Shown piece after piece: positions 36,034 to 44,940 of a stretch of 64,000 bases of DNA. Source of the DNA: Natronospirales bacterium. Lineage in GTDB: Bacteria > Pseudomonadota > Gammaproteobacteria > Natronospirales > REEB76. The stretch lies in assembly GCA_021792635.1 (NCBI GenBank), contig JAJYUH010000001.1, positions 216,710 through 280,709 of the forward strand, read 5' to 3'. Position numbers and translations under genes: made by a program. Below the pieces are notes generated by a model, which saw only the letters and a program-made list of their open reading frames with translations, was not told where the DNA came from and made no database searches. The number at the start of each line of letters is the position of its first letter. The stretch's first letter is position 1.

Positions 36034-36843
36034 TCAGAAGAACAACCCGTCCACCGGAGAGGACGCGGAGGCAAAGCGTTTCCTAGGAATGCGGCCAGCC
36101 CTGTATGCCTCGCGGCCCGCTTCCACGGCCTTTTTCATGGCCGCAGCCATGAGCAGCGGATTTTTCGCATGTGCCACAGCGGTATTCATGAGTACGCCGT
36201 CGCACCCGAGTTCCATGGCGATGGTTGCATCGGAGGCGGTGCCGACGCCGGCGTCCACCAGTACCGGTACGCGCGCGTTCTCGACAATGGTGAGGATATT
36301 CCAGGGATTGCGGATGCCGAGCCCGGAGCCGATGGGCGCGCCCAGCGGCATTACCGCCACGCAACCCAGTCCCTCAAGCCGTTTGGCGATGAGCGGATCA
36401 TCGGTGGTGTACACCATCACCTGGAAATCTTCCCTGATAAGCGTTTCTGCCGCCTTCAAGGTCTCGGTGATGTCGGGAAACAGGGTCTTCTCATCCCCCA
36501 GCACCTCGAGTTTCACCAGGGCATGGCCGTCCAGCAACTCGCGTGCCAGCCGGCAGGTACGCACCGCGTCGTCCGCGTTATAACAACCGGCGGTATTGGG
36601 CAAGATCGTGTATTTATGCGGCGGCAGTACTTCCAGCAGATTGGGTTCGTCGCTTTTCTGCCCGATGTTGGTACGACGGATGGCGACTGTGATGATTTCC
36701 GCACCGCTGGCTTCCACCGCGCGCCGGGTCTCGTCCAGGTCTTTATATTTTCCGGTGCCGATCAAAAGACGCGAACGGTATTCGCGGCCGGCTAGCGTGA
36801 AGGTGTCGGCGTCATTGCCTGCATGTTTTGCAGTGATATTCAT
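36034..36843 (-). CDS. thiG: thiazole synthase
   Basis: 269 residues. ThiG joins deoxyxylulose phosphate, dehydroglycine and ThiS-thiocarboxylate to form the thiazole of thiamine. Present: [20 protein letters not shown], the Schiff-base Lys region [30 protein letters not shown] and [17 protein letters not shown]. It lies downstream of thiS on the same strand, with a heptanucleotide repeat in the 78 bases between them, and its stop overlaps the putative trmB start. Confidence 0.95.
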   Translation of the reverse strand: MNITAKHAGNDADTFTLAGREYRSRLLIGTGKYKDLDETRRAVEASGAEIITVAIRRTNIGQKSDEPNLLEVLPPHKYTILPNTAGCYNADDAVRTCRLARELLDGHALVKLEVLGDEKTLFPDITETLKAAETLIREDFQVMVYTTDDPLIAKRLEGLGCVAVMPLGAPIGSGLGIRNPWNILTIVENARVPVLVDAGVGTASDATIAMELGCDGVLMNTAVAHAKNPLLMAAAMKKAVEAGREAYRAGRIPRKRFASASSPVDGLFF

Positions 36844-36855
36844 CTATACTCCTGT

Positions 36856-36914
36856 CTGCGTGCTGCGTGCTGCGTGCTGCGTGCTGCGTGCTGCGTGCTG
36901 CGTGCTGCGTGCTG
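36856..36914. repeat. heptanucleotide tandem repeat between thiS and thiG
   Basis: CTGCGTG is repeated eight times perfectly, plus three bases (36856-36914). It fills most of the 78-base gap between the thiS stop and the thiG start and ends 13 bases before the thiG ATG at 36843, so the copy number sets the spacing of the thiG translation start. A perfect array of this size is prone to slippage. Confidence 0.95.
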
Positions 36915-36921
36915 GGGCGTT

Positions 36922-37122
36922 TCAACCGCCGCCTATGGCGTGCACGATTTCCACTTTGTCGCCGGACTTGAAGTGATATTCAGCGTGGCTGCTGCGTGGC
37001 ACGATTTCGCCGTTCACTTCCAGCGCGACGCGCTTGCCGGTGAGCCGCAGCTGCTGGACGAGTTCCCGGGCGGTGAGTGCCGCAGCTACCTCAGTGACGA
37101 TGCCATTGATGAGGATCTGCAT
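36922..37122 (-). CDS. thiS: sulfur carrier protein ThiS
   Basis: 66 residues with a ubiquitin-like fold and the required C-terminal Gly-Gly (IVHAIGGG), which is adenylated and thiocarboxylated to deliver sulfur to ThiG. The middle motif VALEVNGEIVPRSSH is typical. It is first in the thiS-thiG(-trmB) operon. Confidence 0.93.
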   Translation of the reverse strand: MQILINGIVTEVAAALTARELVQQLRLTGKRVALEVNGEIVPRSSHAEYHFKSGDKVEIVHAIGGG

Positions 37123-37192
37123 ACTTGCGACGGCCGGCTGTTATTGGAAGGACGCAATTTTAGCGCAGCGCCGCAGTGCGCGCCCGGGTTGT

Positions 37193-37220
37193 TTGACAGG
37201 CGGAGCAGCGCCGCTAGAAT
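37193..37220 (+). promoter_or_regulatory. promoter of the tRNA-Gly gene
   Basis: TTGACA (37193-37198) and TAGAAT (37215-37220) stand 16 bases apart and 12 bases ahead of the mature tRNA, with a GC-rich stretch between. This is a near-consensus sigma-70 promoter of the stable-RNA kind. Confidence 0.8.
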
Positions 37221-37231
37221 GGCAGGCCTGC

Positions 37232-37305
37232 GCGGGTGTAGTTCAATGGTAGAACTGCAGCTTCCCAAGCTGCTAACGTGGGTTCGATTCCCATCACCCG
37301 CTCCA
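37232..37305 (+). tRNA. tRNA-Gly (CCC)
   Basis: 74 bases fold as a cloverleaf. Acceptor GCGGGTG pairs with CACCCGC, D-arm region GTTCAATGGTAGAAC, anticodon stem GCAGC/GCTGC around TTCCCAA (anticodon CCC, reads GGG), T-arm GTGGGTTCGATTCCCAT, discriminator T and an encoded CCA. Confidence 0.96.
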
Positions 37306-37544
37306 GCCCCGTCATCCTCCGCTCACACTGACTGCTGCGGCAGGACGCACGCCGGCGCGCAATGCCGCCAGGGCATTGCGGGAACATGCTTCGGCTCGCC
37401 CCGGCAGCCGCTCCAGTCCGGGCATCCGCACATTCCGCCCGCCGGTCTGCCGCTGCCGCGATGCGCATATCCACCGAGGGTTGGGGGTATTGCTCTAGCC
37501 ACTGAATCAGCCTCGCATGGGGCGGATGATAAGGATACCGAACG

Positions 37545-38450
37545 ATGAAGAAATGGGGGTGGCCCGGAAGCCTGTGCATGCTGCTGGTGCTGCTGGTGTT
37601 CATCTGCACACTGCCGGCTCTGGCGCTGGTGGCCTACCGTGCCGTTGACGACTATCAAGCCGCCGCCACCCGCGATAGCAACTGCCCGGCCGCGTTCCTG
37701 CGTCAAGCGGACATGGGGCTGCTGCGCTGGCAGCATCCCGCGTACGGCCTCATTTCGCCGCTGGATTTCATTCCGGTACTGGAGGAGACCGGGCTTATCA
37801 ACCGCGTGGGCGAGTGGGTACTGCAAGAGGTGGCGGCCCGGCTTGCGGATCTGCGCCAGGCAGGTCTGGTACTACCACATGTGGCAGTGAACCTCTCGGC
37901 GCGGCAGTCGCATGACTTCAATTTGGTAGGCGCAATCCGCGATGTGTTGCAGCGCCACCAGCTGCCACCTGCGGTATTGATGCTGGAACTGACCGAGACC
38001 CTGGTGATGCGCGACACCCGCGAGACGCGCATGGCGTTCGATGCCCTGCATGAGCTCGGCGTGTATCTCTCGGTGGACGATTTCGGTACCGGCTATTCCA
38101 GTCTGAGCCACCTCAAACGCCTGCCGCTGGATGTGCTCAAGGTGGACAAGAAATTCGTGGATGAGATCGTCGGCAACCATACTGATGACGCCATCGTCGG
38201 CGCCATTATCATGATGGCCCACAATCTCGGACTGCAGGTGGTGGCGGAGGGTGTGGAGAACGCTGCACAACTGGATTTTTTACGGTTGCGTGCCTGCGAT
38301 CAGATACAGGGTTATCTGTTCAGCAAGCCGCTCGCGTTTACCGATTTGCGCAACTTCCTGGCCGAGGGACGCCGCCTGGATGTGAAAGCGGGGGCCAACA
38401 CCACGTCACAAGGCGCAGTCGCCGGGGGGCTCACAGACCTACTTGCCTGA
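37545..38450 (+). CDS. EAL-domain protein lacking the EAL motif; membrane-anchored
   Basis: 301 residues: an N-terminal membrane helix (SLCMLLVLLVFICTLPALAL), a short link, and then the EAL fold entered abruptly at QADMGLLRWQHPAYGLISP. In active phosphodiesterases this spot reads VEALLRW; here the catalytic Glu position is Met. The first ~40 residues of the domain are absent. The rest is well kept: NLSARQ, LELTETLVM, DDFGTGYSSLSHL, LKVDKKFV, AEGVEN and QGYLFSKP. It is probably unable to cleave c-di-GMP but may bind it or a partner. It looks like a deletion fusion of a larger sensor. Confidence 0.82.
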   Translation: MKKWGWPGSLCMLLVLLVFICTLPALALVAYRAVDDYQAAATRDSNCPAAFLRQADMGLLRWQHPAYGLISPLDFIPVLEETGLINRVGEWVLQEVAARLADLRQAGLVLPHVAVNLSARQSHDFNLVGAIRDVLQRHQLPPAVLMLELTETLVMRDTRETRMAFDALHELGVYLSVDDFGTGYSSLSHLKRLPLDVLKVDKKFVDEIVGNHTDDAIVGAIIMMAHNLGLQVVAEGVENAAQLDFLRLRACDQIQGYLFSKPLAFTDLRNFLAEGRRLDVKAGANTTSQGAVAGGLTDLLA

Positions 38451-38494
38451 GACGCCGGTACGACTAGAATCTTTATAGGCGCCTGATCAACATT

Positions 38495-39790
38495 ATGCAA
38501 ACCATGACTACCCCAGAAACCGGCACACCGGAATCGGATGAGAAACAGGAAGTGGCCAGACTGCTGGTACGGCGGTCGTTTCTGCCGCATTTCTCCCGGA
38601 AATTGAAGCAGTTGTTTCTGCAGTCCTATTCCCATCATAACCGCCTGCGCATGCGCATCACCCTGACGCTCGGCCTGGTTATCTACCTGCTGTGCGGTGG
38701 GGGCGATATCCTCTTCGGATCCGGTGCAGCGGGGGCGGCAAGGCTGATCGGCTATGGGTTTACCGCATTCGTTATGGCGGGAGCGCTGTGCGCGGCGTTC
38801 TGGGTGAAGCGCGATATCGTGATGCAACCCCTCTACGCGGTCGCGGCGCTGGCGGCCGGTGCGGGCACGGTATGGCTGGCGCATACCTCCCCGCCGGGTA
38901 CGGTTCTTGTGTACAGCCTGGGCGTGGTGGTCATCCTGTTTTACATCTACGTTATTTCCGGCATGCGCATCGGCTACGCGCTGCCAGGCGCCTTGCTGGT
39001 GACAGGCCTGTATCTGGCCGACGCATTCATACATTACCAGCTACCACCGACCGTCTGGCAGATGCTCATTGTGCAACTGGCGGTCACCAACCTGGTCGGC
39101 GCCTACGCCGGCTATCGGCTTGAGAAAGAAGCGCGGCGCAGTTTCCTGGATGGCAGGATGGTGAGACTGCTGAATAATGAAATGATCGAGCTGGTGGGCG
39201 TGGATGAGCTGACCGGACTCGCCAATCGCCGGCGCATGGATGAGTTCTATGTAAATACCTGGAACCGGGCGCAACGTGACAAGGCGGAACTGGCGCTGCT
39301 GCTGATTGATGTGGATTGCCTCACGCTCTTGAATGAACATCTCGGCCGTCACATCGGCGATATATGTCTGCGCAAGCTCGGAGCCGTTATCCAGCACTGC
39401 CGGCGGCGTCCCGGCGATCTCGCCGCCCGCTATGAGGGTGGGAAGTTCCTGGTACTCCTGTACAGCTGTAATGAGCGGCATGCCAGGGTGATCGCGGAAC
39501 GTCTGCGCCGGGACATCGAGAGCCTGAACCTGATGAACCCGGCGTCCACCGTAGGCTGGACGGTAACCGTGAGTATCGGCGTGCATGCCGTGGTGCCCAA
39601 CCGCTCCCAGAGCCCCGCGAGCGCGCTGGCCGCCGCGGATACGCTCTTGTACATGGCAAAGCAGCGCGGCCGTAATCAGGTGCTGAGTGATCACGACGCA
39701 CCGTCCGGCAAGACGGCGAGCCGGGAGGCGGAGCAGCAGCCGGCATCGGATAAAACCGTGATCCTGCCGTGGACCCACACTGCGCCATAG
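38495..39790 (+). CDS. membrane GGDEF-domain protein with degenerate active site
   Basis: 431 residues. Residues ~1-50 cytoplasmic, about six membrane helices (55-210), and a C-terminal GGDEF domain beginning at DELTGLANRRRMDEFY. The signature loop reads ARYEGGKFLVLL where active cyclases have RYGGDEF, so both acidic residues for metal and catalysis are lost. The upstream LLLIDVDCLTLLNEHLG keeps the Asp-x-Asp. It is likely inactive as a diguanylate cyclase and may act as a receptor or scaffold. It lies 44 bases after the degenerate EAL gene on the same strand. Confidence 0.85.
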   Translation: MQTMTTPETGTPESDEKQEVARLLVRRSFLPHFSRKLKQLFLQSYSHHNRLRMRITLTLGLVIYLLCGGGDILFGSGAAGAARLIGYGFTAFVMAGALCAAFWVKRDIVMQPLYAVAALAAGAGTVWLAHTSPPGTVLVYSLGVVVILFYIYVISGMRIGYALPGALLVTGLYLADAFIHYQLPPTVWQMLIVQLAVTNLVGAYAGYRLEKEARRSFLDGRMVRLLNNEMIELVGVDELTGLANRRRMDEFYVNTWNRAQRDKAELALLLIDVDCLTLLNEHLGRHIGDICLRKLGAVIQHCRRRPGDLAARYEGGKFLVLLYSCNERHARVIAERLRRDIESLNLMNPASTVGWTVTVSIGVHAVVPNRSQSPASALAAADTLLYMAKQRGRNQVLSDHDAPSGKTASREAEQQPASDKTVILPWTHTAP

Positions 39791-40092
39791 CCCGTTATTC
39801 AGGCGGGCGCAGCTGCCCGGCCCATGCCCGGGGCAAATCATGCTCGCAGTCAGATATCGCGTTTCGTTATCGTCCCATGGTGCTTGTGTTCAGGCGTACC
39901 GATCAGCGGGCAGCGATGTTTCGGTGTTTCCGGCTCACCGGGTGCAGGCACTCTGCATGCCTTTCCCGGTCTTACAACTGAAAGTGTCCGTGCCTCGGGG
40001 GATGACTTCCCCCGGCCGGCAGTTCAAACTGTTGGCTCGATCGAACGTCAAACCCGGTTACACTTGAGCCAATTCGACGACAGGGGTGCGTC
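39791..40092. other. 302-base gap, nothing identified
   Basis: Between the GGDEF gene and the AsmA-like gene there is no coding frame with family resemblance. I found no tRNA, clear terminator or repeat in it. The promoter for the downstream genes must lie here. Confidence 0.5.
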
Positions 40093-42246
40093 ATGCCGAC
40101 CAAGCCGAATTCAACCGCCAGATCCGCCGCTTCCGGCAAGCTCGCTCAGCCATCCGGCCGCAAGCCGCTCAAGATCATCGGCATGGTCATCGCGACCATC
40201 ATCGTGCTGATCATCGTTATTGTGATCGTGCTGCCTTTCATCATTAACCCCAACGATTTCAAGCCGCGGATCGTACAGTTGGTGAAGGACAAGACCGGCC
40301 GTGAGCTCAGTATTCCGGGCAATATCCGCCTGTCCATTTTCCCCTGGCTGGGTGCGGAGATCGGACCCATGTCCCTCAGCAACGCGCCTGGTTTTGGCGG
40401 GACCCCCTTCGCCAGCATCAATGAAACCGACGTGCACGTGCGTTTCTGGCCATTGCTGCGCGGCAGGATCGCGGTGGATAGTGTCAAGCTCGACGGTATG
40501 AATGTGGATCTGGAACGCGACGTGGGCGGGCACAACAATTGGCAGGACCTGCTGGACCACCTGCGCAGTAGTATGACCACCGCGCGGCCGCAAAATAGCG
40601 GCGGGCCCGGCGGCCTTGAGAACCTGCATCTGCTGGGATTCAATATCACGGATAGCGGTCTGCGCTGGAGTGACGCGCAGAAGCACCAGCAATATACCAT
40701 CGGCAATTTCAATGCAGACATGGCTGCTTTCACGCCTGGCAAGCCGGTGCGGCTCAGTGTTGATTTCGATTTCACCGGCACTAATCCGCAGCTTGGCGGT
40801 CACGCGGCTTTCACCGGTACCGTCATCGCGAATCTGGCCCACAGGATATACACCACCGACAACGCCAAGCTGGATCTCGTCGCCAATGGCGGCGCGGTGC
40901 CCGGCGGGCAGGTGAACGCGGAGTTCCTGTGGCAATCTGCGGCGGTGAACCTGGACGCAGGTACGCTGGCGCTCAACGGCATGTCCGCCAGCGCTTACGG
41001 TCTCAAGGCACGGCTGGACGCGGAAGGCCAGGGCCTGTTCAAGAATCTGGGTTTCACCGGCACCCTCAAACTTGCGCAATTCTCGCCGCGCGAGGTGCTG
41101 CAGGCGCTCGGTCACGGCAATCTCGCCAACACACGTGATCCGCATACCCTGACCCGGGCATCGGGTACCCTGAATTTTATCGCGTCCCCCGGCTCCATTA
41201 CTCTGCAGAATCTCGCCTTCAAGCTGGATGACACCACGCTGACCGGTACGGCCGCCATCAAAAATTTCAGCAGCAAGGCACTGACCTTTAACCTCACCCT
41301 CGATCAATTTGACGCCGACCGCTATCTGCCGCCGCAGAAACCGGCCACGCCGGCCCGGCCGCGTGAGCAGACCGATATAAATAAGATCAGCATTCCGCTG
41401 CGCACGCTGCGCCGCCTGAATCTAGACGGCCAATTGCATATCGGCCAGTTCACACTGCTCCACACGCATACCAGCAACATGGACGTGACGCTGAGCGCAC
41501 ATAAAGGTCTGGTGCAGGTGAACCCCCTGAGCGCGCAATTGTATGGCGGCACGCTCAGCGGCAGCATGCAGATTGATGCCACCAATGACACGCCCATTGT
41601 CGTGGAGGACCTGACCCTGCAGAACGTGCAGGCAGGCGCGCTGGTGCAGGATCTTTTCAAGATGAGACGCCTGAGCGGCACGGCCAGTCTGCATGTTGCC
41701 ACGCGCGCTCTCGGACCCACGGTGGGCGAGATCCGTCACACGCTCGAAGGGCACATGAATTTCAGTTTCAAGAACGGCGCCATTGAAGGCATCAACATCT
41801 GGGGAGCAGTGGCCCGTGCCTACGCGCTGGCGAAACACCGGCCCCCACCGCCGCCCGCACCCAGGCGCACGCAGTTTGCCGACATGCATGGCAGCGCCGT
41901 CATAAATCAGGGGGTGCTCTATAACCGCGACTTTGCCGCTTATCTGCCGTATCTGGAGCTCACCGGCGAGGGCAAGCTGGACCTGGCGGAACTCACCCTG
42001 GATTACGCGCTGCAGGGGCATATCACCGGCACGCCACGGCTGGGTACGCCGCAAAACCTGAGCGGCCTGGCCGGTGCCACTATTCCCCTGCGCATCAGCG
42101 GCACTCTGTCACATCTGAGTGTACGGCCGGATCTGGCGGGTGTGCTGCGTGAGCGGGTGAACCGCGAACTCGACAGAAAAAGGACCCAGCTTGAAGGGAA
42201 GCTTAAAAACAGGTTGCAAGATATCCTGCATGGGCCGCCGGGATAG
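40093..42246 (+). CDS. AsmA-family protein
   Basis: 717 residues. One N-terminal membrane helix (IIGMVIATIIVLIIVIVIVL, about 30-50) anchors a very long periplasmic beta-rich chain. The AsmA start motif is clear (NPNDFKPRIVQLVKDKTGRE, then LSIPGNIRLSIFPWLGAEIG), as is the C-terminal AsmA_2-like part (TASLHVATRALG, VINQGVLYNRDF). Family members form bridges for lipid movement between membranes. It lies upstream of mutY, as asmA does in several gammaproteobacteria. Confidence 0.92.
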   Translation: MPTKPNSTARSAASGKLAQPSGRKPLKIIGMVIATIIVLIIVIVIVLPFIINPNDFKPRIVQLVKDKTGRELSIPGNIRLSIFPWLGAEIGPMSLSNAPGFGGTPFASINETDVHVRFWPLLRGRIAVDSVKLDGMNVDLERDVGGHNNWQDLLDHLRSSMTTARPQNSGGPGGLENLHLLGFNITDSGLRWSDAQKHQQYTIGNFNADMAAFTPGKPVRLSVDFDFTGTNPQLGGHAAFTGTVIANLAHRIYTTDNAKLDLVANGGAVPGGQVNAEFLWQSAAVNLDAGTLALNGMSASAYGLKARLDAEGQGLFKNLGFTGTLKLAQFSPREVLQALGHGNLANTRDPHTLTRASGTLNFIASPGSITLQNLAFKLDDTTLTGTAAIKNFSSKALTFNLTLDQFDADRYLPPQKPATPARPREQTDINKISIPLRTLRRLNLDGQLHIGQFTLLHTHTSNMDVTLSAHKGLVQVNPLSAQLYGGTLSGSMQIDATNDTPIVVEDLTLQNVQAGALVQDLFKMRRLSGTASLHVATRALGPTVGEIRHTLEGHMNFSFKNGAIEGINIWGAVARAYALAKHRPPPPPAPRRTQFADMHGSAVINQGVLYNRDFAAYLPYLELTGEGKLDLAELTLDYALQGHITGTPRLGTPQNLSGLAGATIPLRISGTLSHLSVRPDLAGVLRERVNRELDRKRTQLEGKLKNRLQDILHGPPG

Positions 42247-42281
42247 CGTTGTGACATGACGGCAATCACAGCGAGGATCGG

Positions 42282-42893
42282 GTGCGGCACAGATATGTAA
42301 CGATCCTTGCCGGATTGTGGCTTGCCGGCAATGCGCAGGCTGCACAATTCTACTCACTCAGGGTTTCCCACGACGCCGGCTGCTATCAGGTGAGTGCCGA
42401 TGTTTACCTGGCAGCACCGCTGCCGGCGGTGTATCAGGTGCTGACTGATTATAACCATCTCACGCGCATCACCGGCGCCATCCGCCAGAGCCACGTGGTC
42501 AGGCGCGTGGATGCGCATACGGTGATAGTATTCGTCGAGACCCGCGCCTGCGTGCTGTTTTTCTGCCATAGCATCCGCCAGACCCAGCGGGTGACAGAAC
42601 TCCCACCCCGGTACATCATTGCCAAAACCATTGCCGCGAAAAGCAACGTCAAATCGGGCCGCGCCTCCTGGCACCTCGACCAGGACGGCAACGGTACGCG
42701 CATGCACTGGCAAATGACGCTGACGCCGGATTTCTGGGTGCCACCGCTCATCGGTCCTGCGCTGGTGGAAGGTGAGTTGCGCGCACAGGGCAAGTACACG
42801 GCGGAAGGCGTGGAAAAACTCGCCCGTGAACGCGCGTATCTGCCGCCGTTGAGGACCACTGGCAGACATGACCGGTTCCCGCAACTCCGCTGA
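42282..42893 (+). CDS. periplasmic START/SRPBCC-fold protein
   Basis: 203 residues from GTG 42282. A signal peptide ([15 protein letters not shown]) is followed by a SRPBCC lipid/ligand-binding fold: [23 protein letters not shown] at the start and a long C-terminal helix ([24 protein letters not shown]). Secretion of such a fold suggests binding a lipid or coenzyme in the envelope. Its end overlaps the start of mutY by 26 bases. Confidence 0.82.
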   Translation: MRHRYVTILAGLWLAGNAQAAQFYSLRVSHDAGCYQVSADVYLAAPLPAVYQVLTDYNHLTRITGAIRQSHVVRRVDAHTVIVFVETRACVLFFCHSIRQTQRVTELPPRYIIAKTIAAKSNVKSGRASWHLDQDGNGTRMHWQMTLTPDFWVPPLIGPALVEGELRAQGKYTAEGVEKLARERAYLPPLRTTGRHDRFPQLR

Positions 42894-44214
42894 AGATCGC
42901 TTCGCCGCACGGCTGCTTGTCTGGTATCGGCGGCACGGCCGCAAACATCTGCCCTGGCAGCGCGCCAGAACCGCCTACCGCGTGTGGGTGTCGGAAATCA
43001 TGCTGCAGCAGACCCGGGTGGCGGGCGTCATTCCCTATTACACGCGTTTCATGCGGCGCTTCCCCGGCATACCTGCGCTTGCCGACGCGCCCCTGGATGA
43101 AGTGCTGCATCTGTGGTCGGGCCTGGGCTATTACGCCCGCGCGCGCAATCTTCACAAGGCGGCGCAGGTCATCCGTGATGATCATGACGGAGCGTTTCCC
43201 GCAGAATTTGAAGCAGTGGCGGCCCTGCCCGGTATTGGCCGCTCCACCGCCGGAGCCATTCTGGCGCTCGCCTGCCATCAGCGTCATGCGATTCTCGACG
43301 GCAATGTGAAACGCGTGCTCGCGCGCTTCCATGCCGTGGCCGGCTGGCCGGGCGAGAAGTCGGTTGAAAAGAAACTCTGGAGACTCGCCGAGCGGCACAC
43401 GCCGGACAGAAATGTGGCTGCGTACACCCAGGCCATCATGGATCTGGGCGCCACGCTTTGTACTCGCGCACGGCCCCGCTGCGCCGAATGTCCGCTCGCG
43501 ACCGACTGCCGCGCCCACGCCCTCGGGCGCGAGCAGGATTTTCCCGCGCCGCGGCCGCGCAAGGTGCTGCCGGTGCGCCGCACCCGCATGCTGCTCATCA
43601 CCCATGACGGCAAGGTGCTGCTGGAAAAGCGCCCGCCGGCTGGCATTTGGGGCGGCCTGTGGGGATTTCCGGAGATGCCGGTAAACGAAACCGCCGTGGA
43701 CTGGTGCCGGCGGCGTCTTCATCTGCGGCCGCGCGTGCATCATACCTGGCCGGTGATCCGGCACAGCTTCACTCATTTCCACCTGGAGGTGGAACCCATA
43801 CAGTTGGAGGTCTCCGCTGCGAACGGTATCGGCGATAATGGCGGCCGTATCTGGTATGACCTGCGCGCATCGCGCAGGCTGGGGCTGGCCGTGCCGGTGG
43901 CCAACCTGCTCAAGAAACTGCGATCGGGTTTGGGAGAAAAGGCGATGGTACACATGGTGAAATGCATTTTGCTGGGTGAGGAGCTGGAGGGCCTGGAGCG
44001 ACCGCCTTGGCCGGGCGAACTGGGCCGGCGCATCTACGAGCAAGTGTCCAAACAGGCCTGGCAGCGGTGGCTGCAGCATCAGACCATGCTGATCAACGAA
44101 TACCGCCTCTCGGCCATTGAACCCAAGGCACGCAAGTTCTTGGAAGCGGAAATGGAAAAATTCCTCTTCGGCGGCGGTTCCGCGAAACCCATCGAATATC
44201 AACCAGAAAAATAA
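42868..44214 (+). CDS. mutY: fusion of adenine glycosylase MutY and Fe(II)-trafficking protein YggX
   Basis: 448 residues in one frame. Residues 1-359 are a full MutY: helix-hairpin-helix/catalytic area ([10 protein letters not shown] with the catalytic Glu, [12 protein letters not shown], the Asp in [13 protein letters not shown]), the four-Cys [4Fe-4S] site (C-x6-C-x2-C-x5-C around [20 protein letters not shown]), and the NUDIX-like C-domain ending QLRS-like at [13 protein letters not shown]. From Met360 (43945) follows a complete YggX ([50 protein letters not shown]). The two are normally separate neighbours. A ribosome site (GGGAGAAAAGG) precedes Met360, so YggX could also be made alone. 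Confidence 0.9.
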   Translation: MTGSRNSAEDRFAARLLVWYRRHGRKHLPWQRARTAYRVWVSEIMLQQTRVAGVIPYYTRFMRRFPGIPALADAPLDEVLHLWSGLGYYARARNLHKAAQVIRDDHDGAFPAEFEAVAALPGIGRSTAGAILALACHQRHAILDGNVKRVLARFHAVAGWPGEKSVEKKLWRLAERHTPDRNVAAYTQAIMDLGATLCTRARPRCAECPLATDCRAHALGREQDFPAPRPRKVLPVRRTRMLLITHDGKVLLEKRPPAGIWGGLWGFPEMPVNETAVDWCRRRLHLRPRVHHTWPVIRHSFTHFHLEVEPIQLEVSAANGIGDNGGRIWYDLRASRRLGLAVPVANLLKKLRSGLGEKAMVHMVKCILLGEELEGLERPPWPGELGRRIYEQVSKQAWQRWLQHQTMLINEYRLSAIEPKARKFLEAEMEKFLFGGGSAKPIEYQPEK

Positions 44215-44258
44215 TTTCTTCTCTGGGTGTCCTTTTTGTACTCTCTGGCATATCCCGT

Positions 44259-44287
44259 TTGACGCTAATCACGCGGCGCGTTAATAT
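44259..44287 (+). promoter_or_regulatory. higBA promoter giving a possibly leaderless toxin mRNA
   Basis: TTGACG (44259-44264), 17 bases, TAATAT (44282-44287). The toxin ATG at 44294 is seven bases after the -10, exactly where transcription should begin, and no ribosome site precedes it. The transcript may therefore start at or next to the start codon. Confidence 0.6.
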
Positions 44288-44293
44288 CCGGGA

Positions 44294-44572
44294 ATGATCA
44301 AGTCGTTCAAGGATGACGACATCGAGGCGCTCTCGAAGGGCTGGCCAGTCAAGCGATTTGCGAACATCGCTTCCGTGGCGCGGCGCAAATTGCGGCAACT
44401 CGAGATCGCCGGCCGATTGAGCGACTTGCGGGTTCCGCCCGGCAATCGCCTCGAAGCGCTTAGAGGCGACCGTGCCGGGCAGCATAGTATCCGCATCAAT
44501 GACCAGTGGCGCATCTGCTTTCGCTGGACAGAGGCTGGTCCGATGGATGTCGAGATTGTAGATTACCACTGA
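44294..44572 (+). CDS. higB: HigB-type toxin (RelE superfamily)
   Basis: 92 residues. Classic HigB start and core: MIKSFKDDDIEALSKGWPVK, RRKLRQLEIAGRLSDLRVPPG, RLEALRGDRAGQHSIRINDQ, then WRICFRWTEAGPMDVEIVDYH. HigB is a ribosome-dependent mRNA interferase. It comes before its antitoxin gene, as usual for higBA, with 12 bases between. The pair sits between mutY-yggX and egtD. Unlike three other TA pairs here, no copied gene end follows it. Confidence 0.93.
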   Translation: MIKSFKDDDIEALSKGWPVKRFANIASVARRKLRQLEIAGRLSDLRVPPGNRLEALRGDRAGQHSIRINDQWRICFRWTEAGPMDVEIVDYH

Positions 44573-44584
44573 GAGGTGATTGTT

Positions 44585-44920
44585 ATGGCAAAGCTTAACC
44601 CCGTCGCTCCAGGAGATCTGCTCCTGGAGGAATTTTTGAAGCCCATGGATATCAGCCAGTACCGGCTGGCGAAAGAGGTGGGGGTTCCGCCGCAGCGCAT
44701 CGGCGAGATTGTGGCCGGCAAGCGTGCCATCACTGCCGATACCGACTTGCGCTTGTGCCGGTTCTTCGGCTTATCCAACGGTTACTGGCTGCGCGCCCAG
44801 GCTGCCTTTGACACGGAGGTCGCGGAGCGCAAGCTTGCACCGACGCTGAGGAAAATCCGGCCGTTTGTTGGAACAAGCCCGCGAAGCGTTTCTGCTCGCG
44901 CAGCCAAGTCGAATGGCTGA
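44585..44920 (+). CDS. higA: HigA-type antitoxin (XRE helix-turn-helix)
   Basis: 111 residues from ATG 44585 (GTG 44576 is in frame). Typical HigA: MAKLNPVAPGDLLLEEFLKP, helix-turn-helix ISQYRLAKEVGVPPQRIGEI, VAGKRAITADTDLRLCRFF and NGYWLRAQAAFDTEVAERK. It should bind HigB and repress the promoter at 44259-44287. GAGGTGA precedes the start. Confidence 0.93.
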   Translation: MAKLNPVAPGDLLLEEFLKPMDISQYRLAKEVGVPPQRIGEIVAGKRAITADTDLRLCRFFGLSNGYWLRAQAAFDTEVAERKLAPTLRKIRPFVGTSPRSVSARAAKSNG

Positions 44921-44940
44921 TGCGTGTTAATGAGTCCTTG

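Noticed and set aside
36856..36914. CRISPR array
   Set aside because: The units are seven bases long with no spacers; it is a plain tandem repeat.
42748..44202. 484-codon open frame opposite mutY
   Set aside because: It is the antisense shadow of the clearly conserved mutY-yggX frame in GC-rich DNA.
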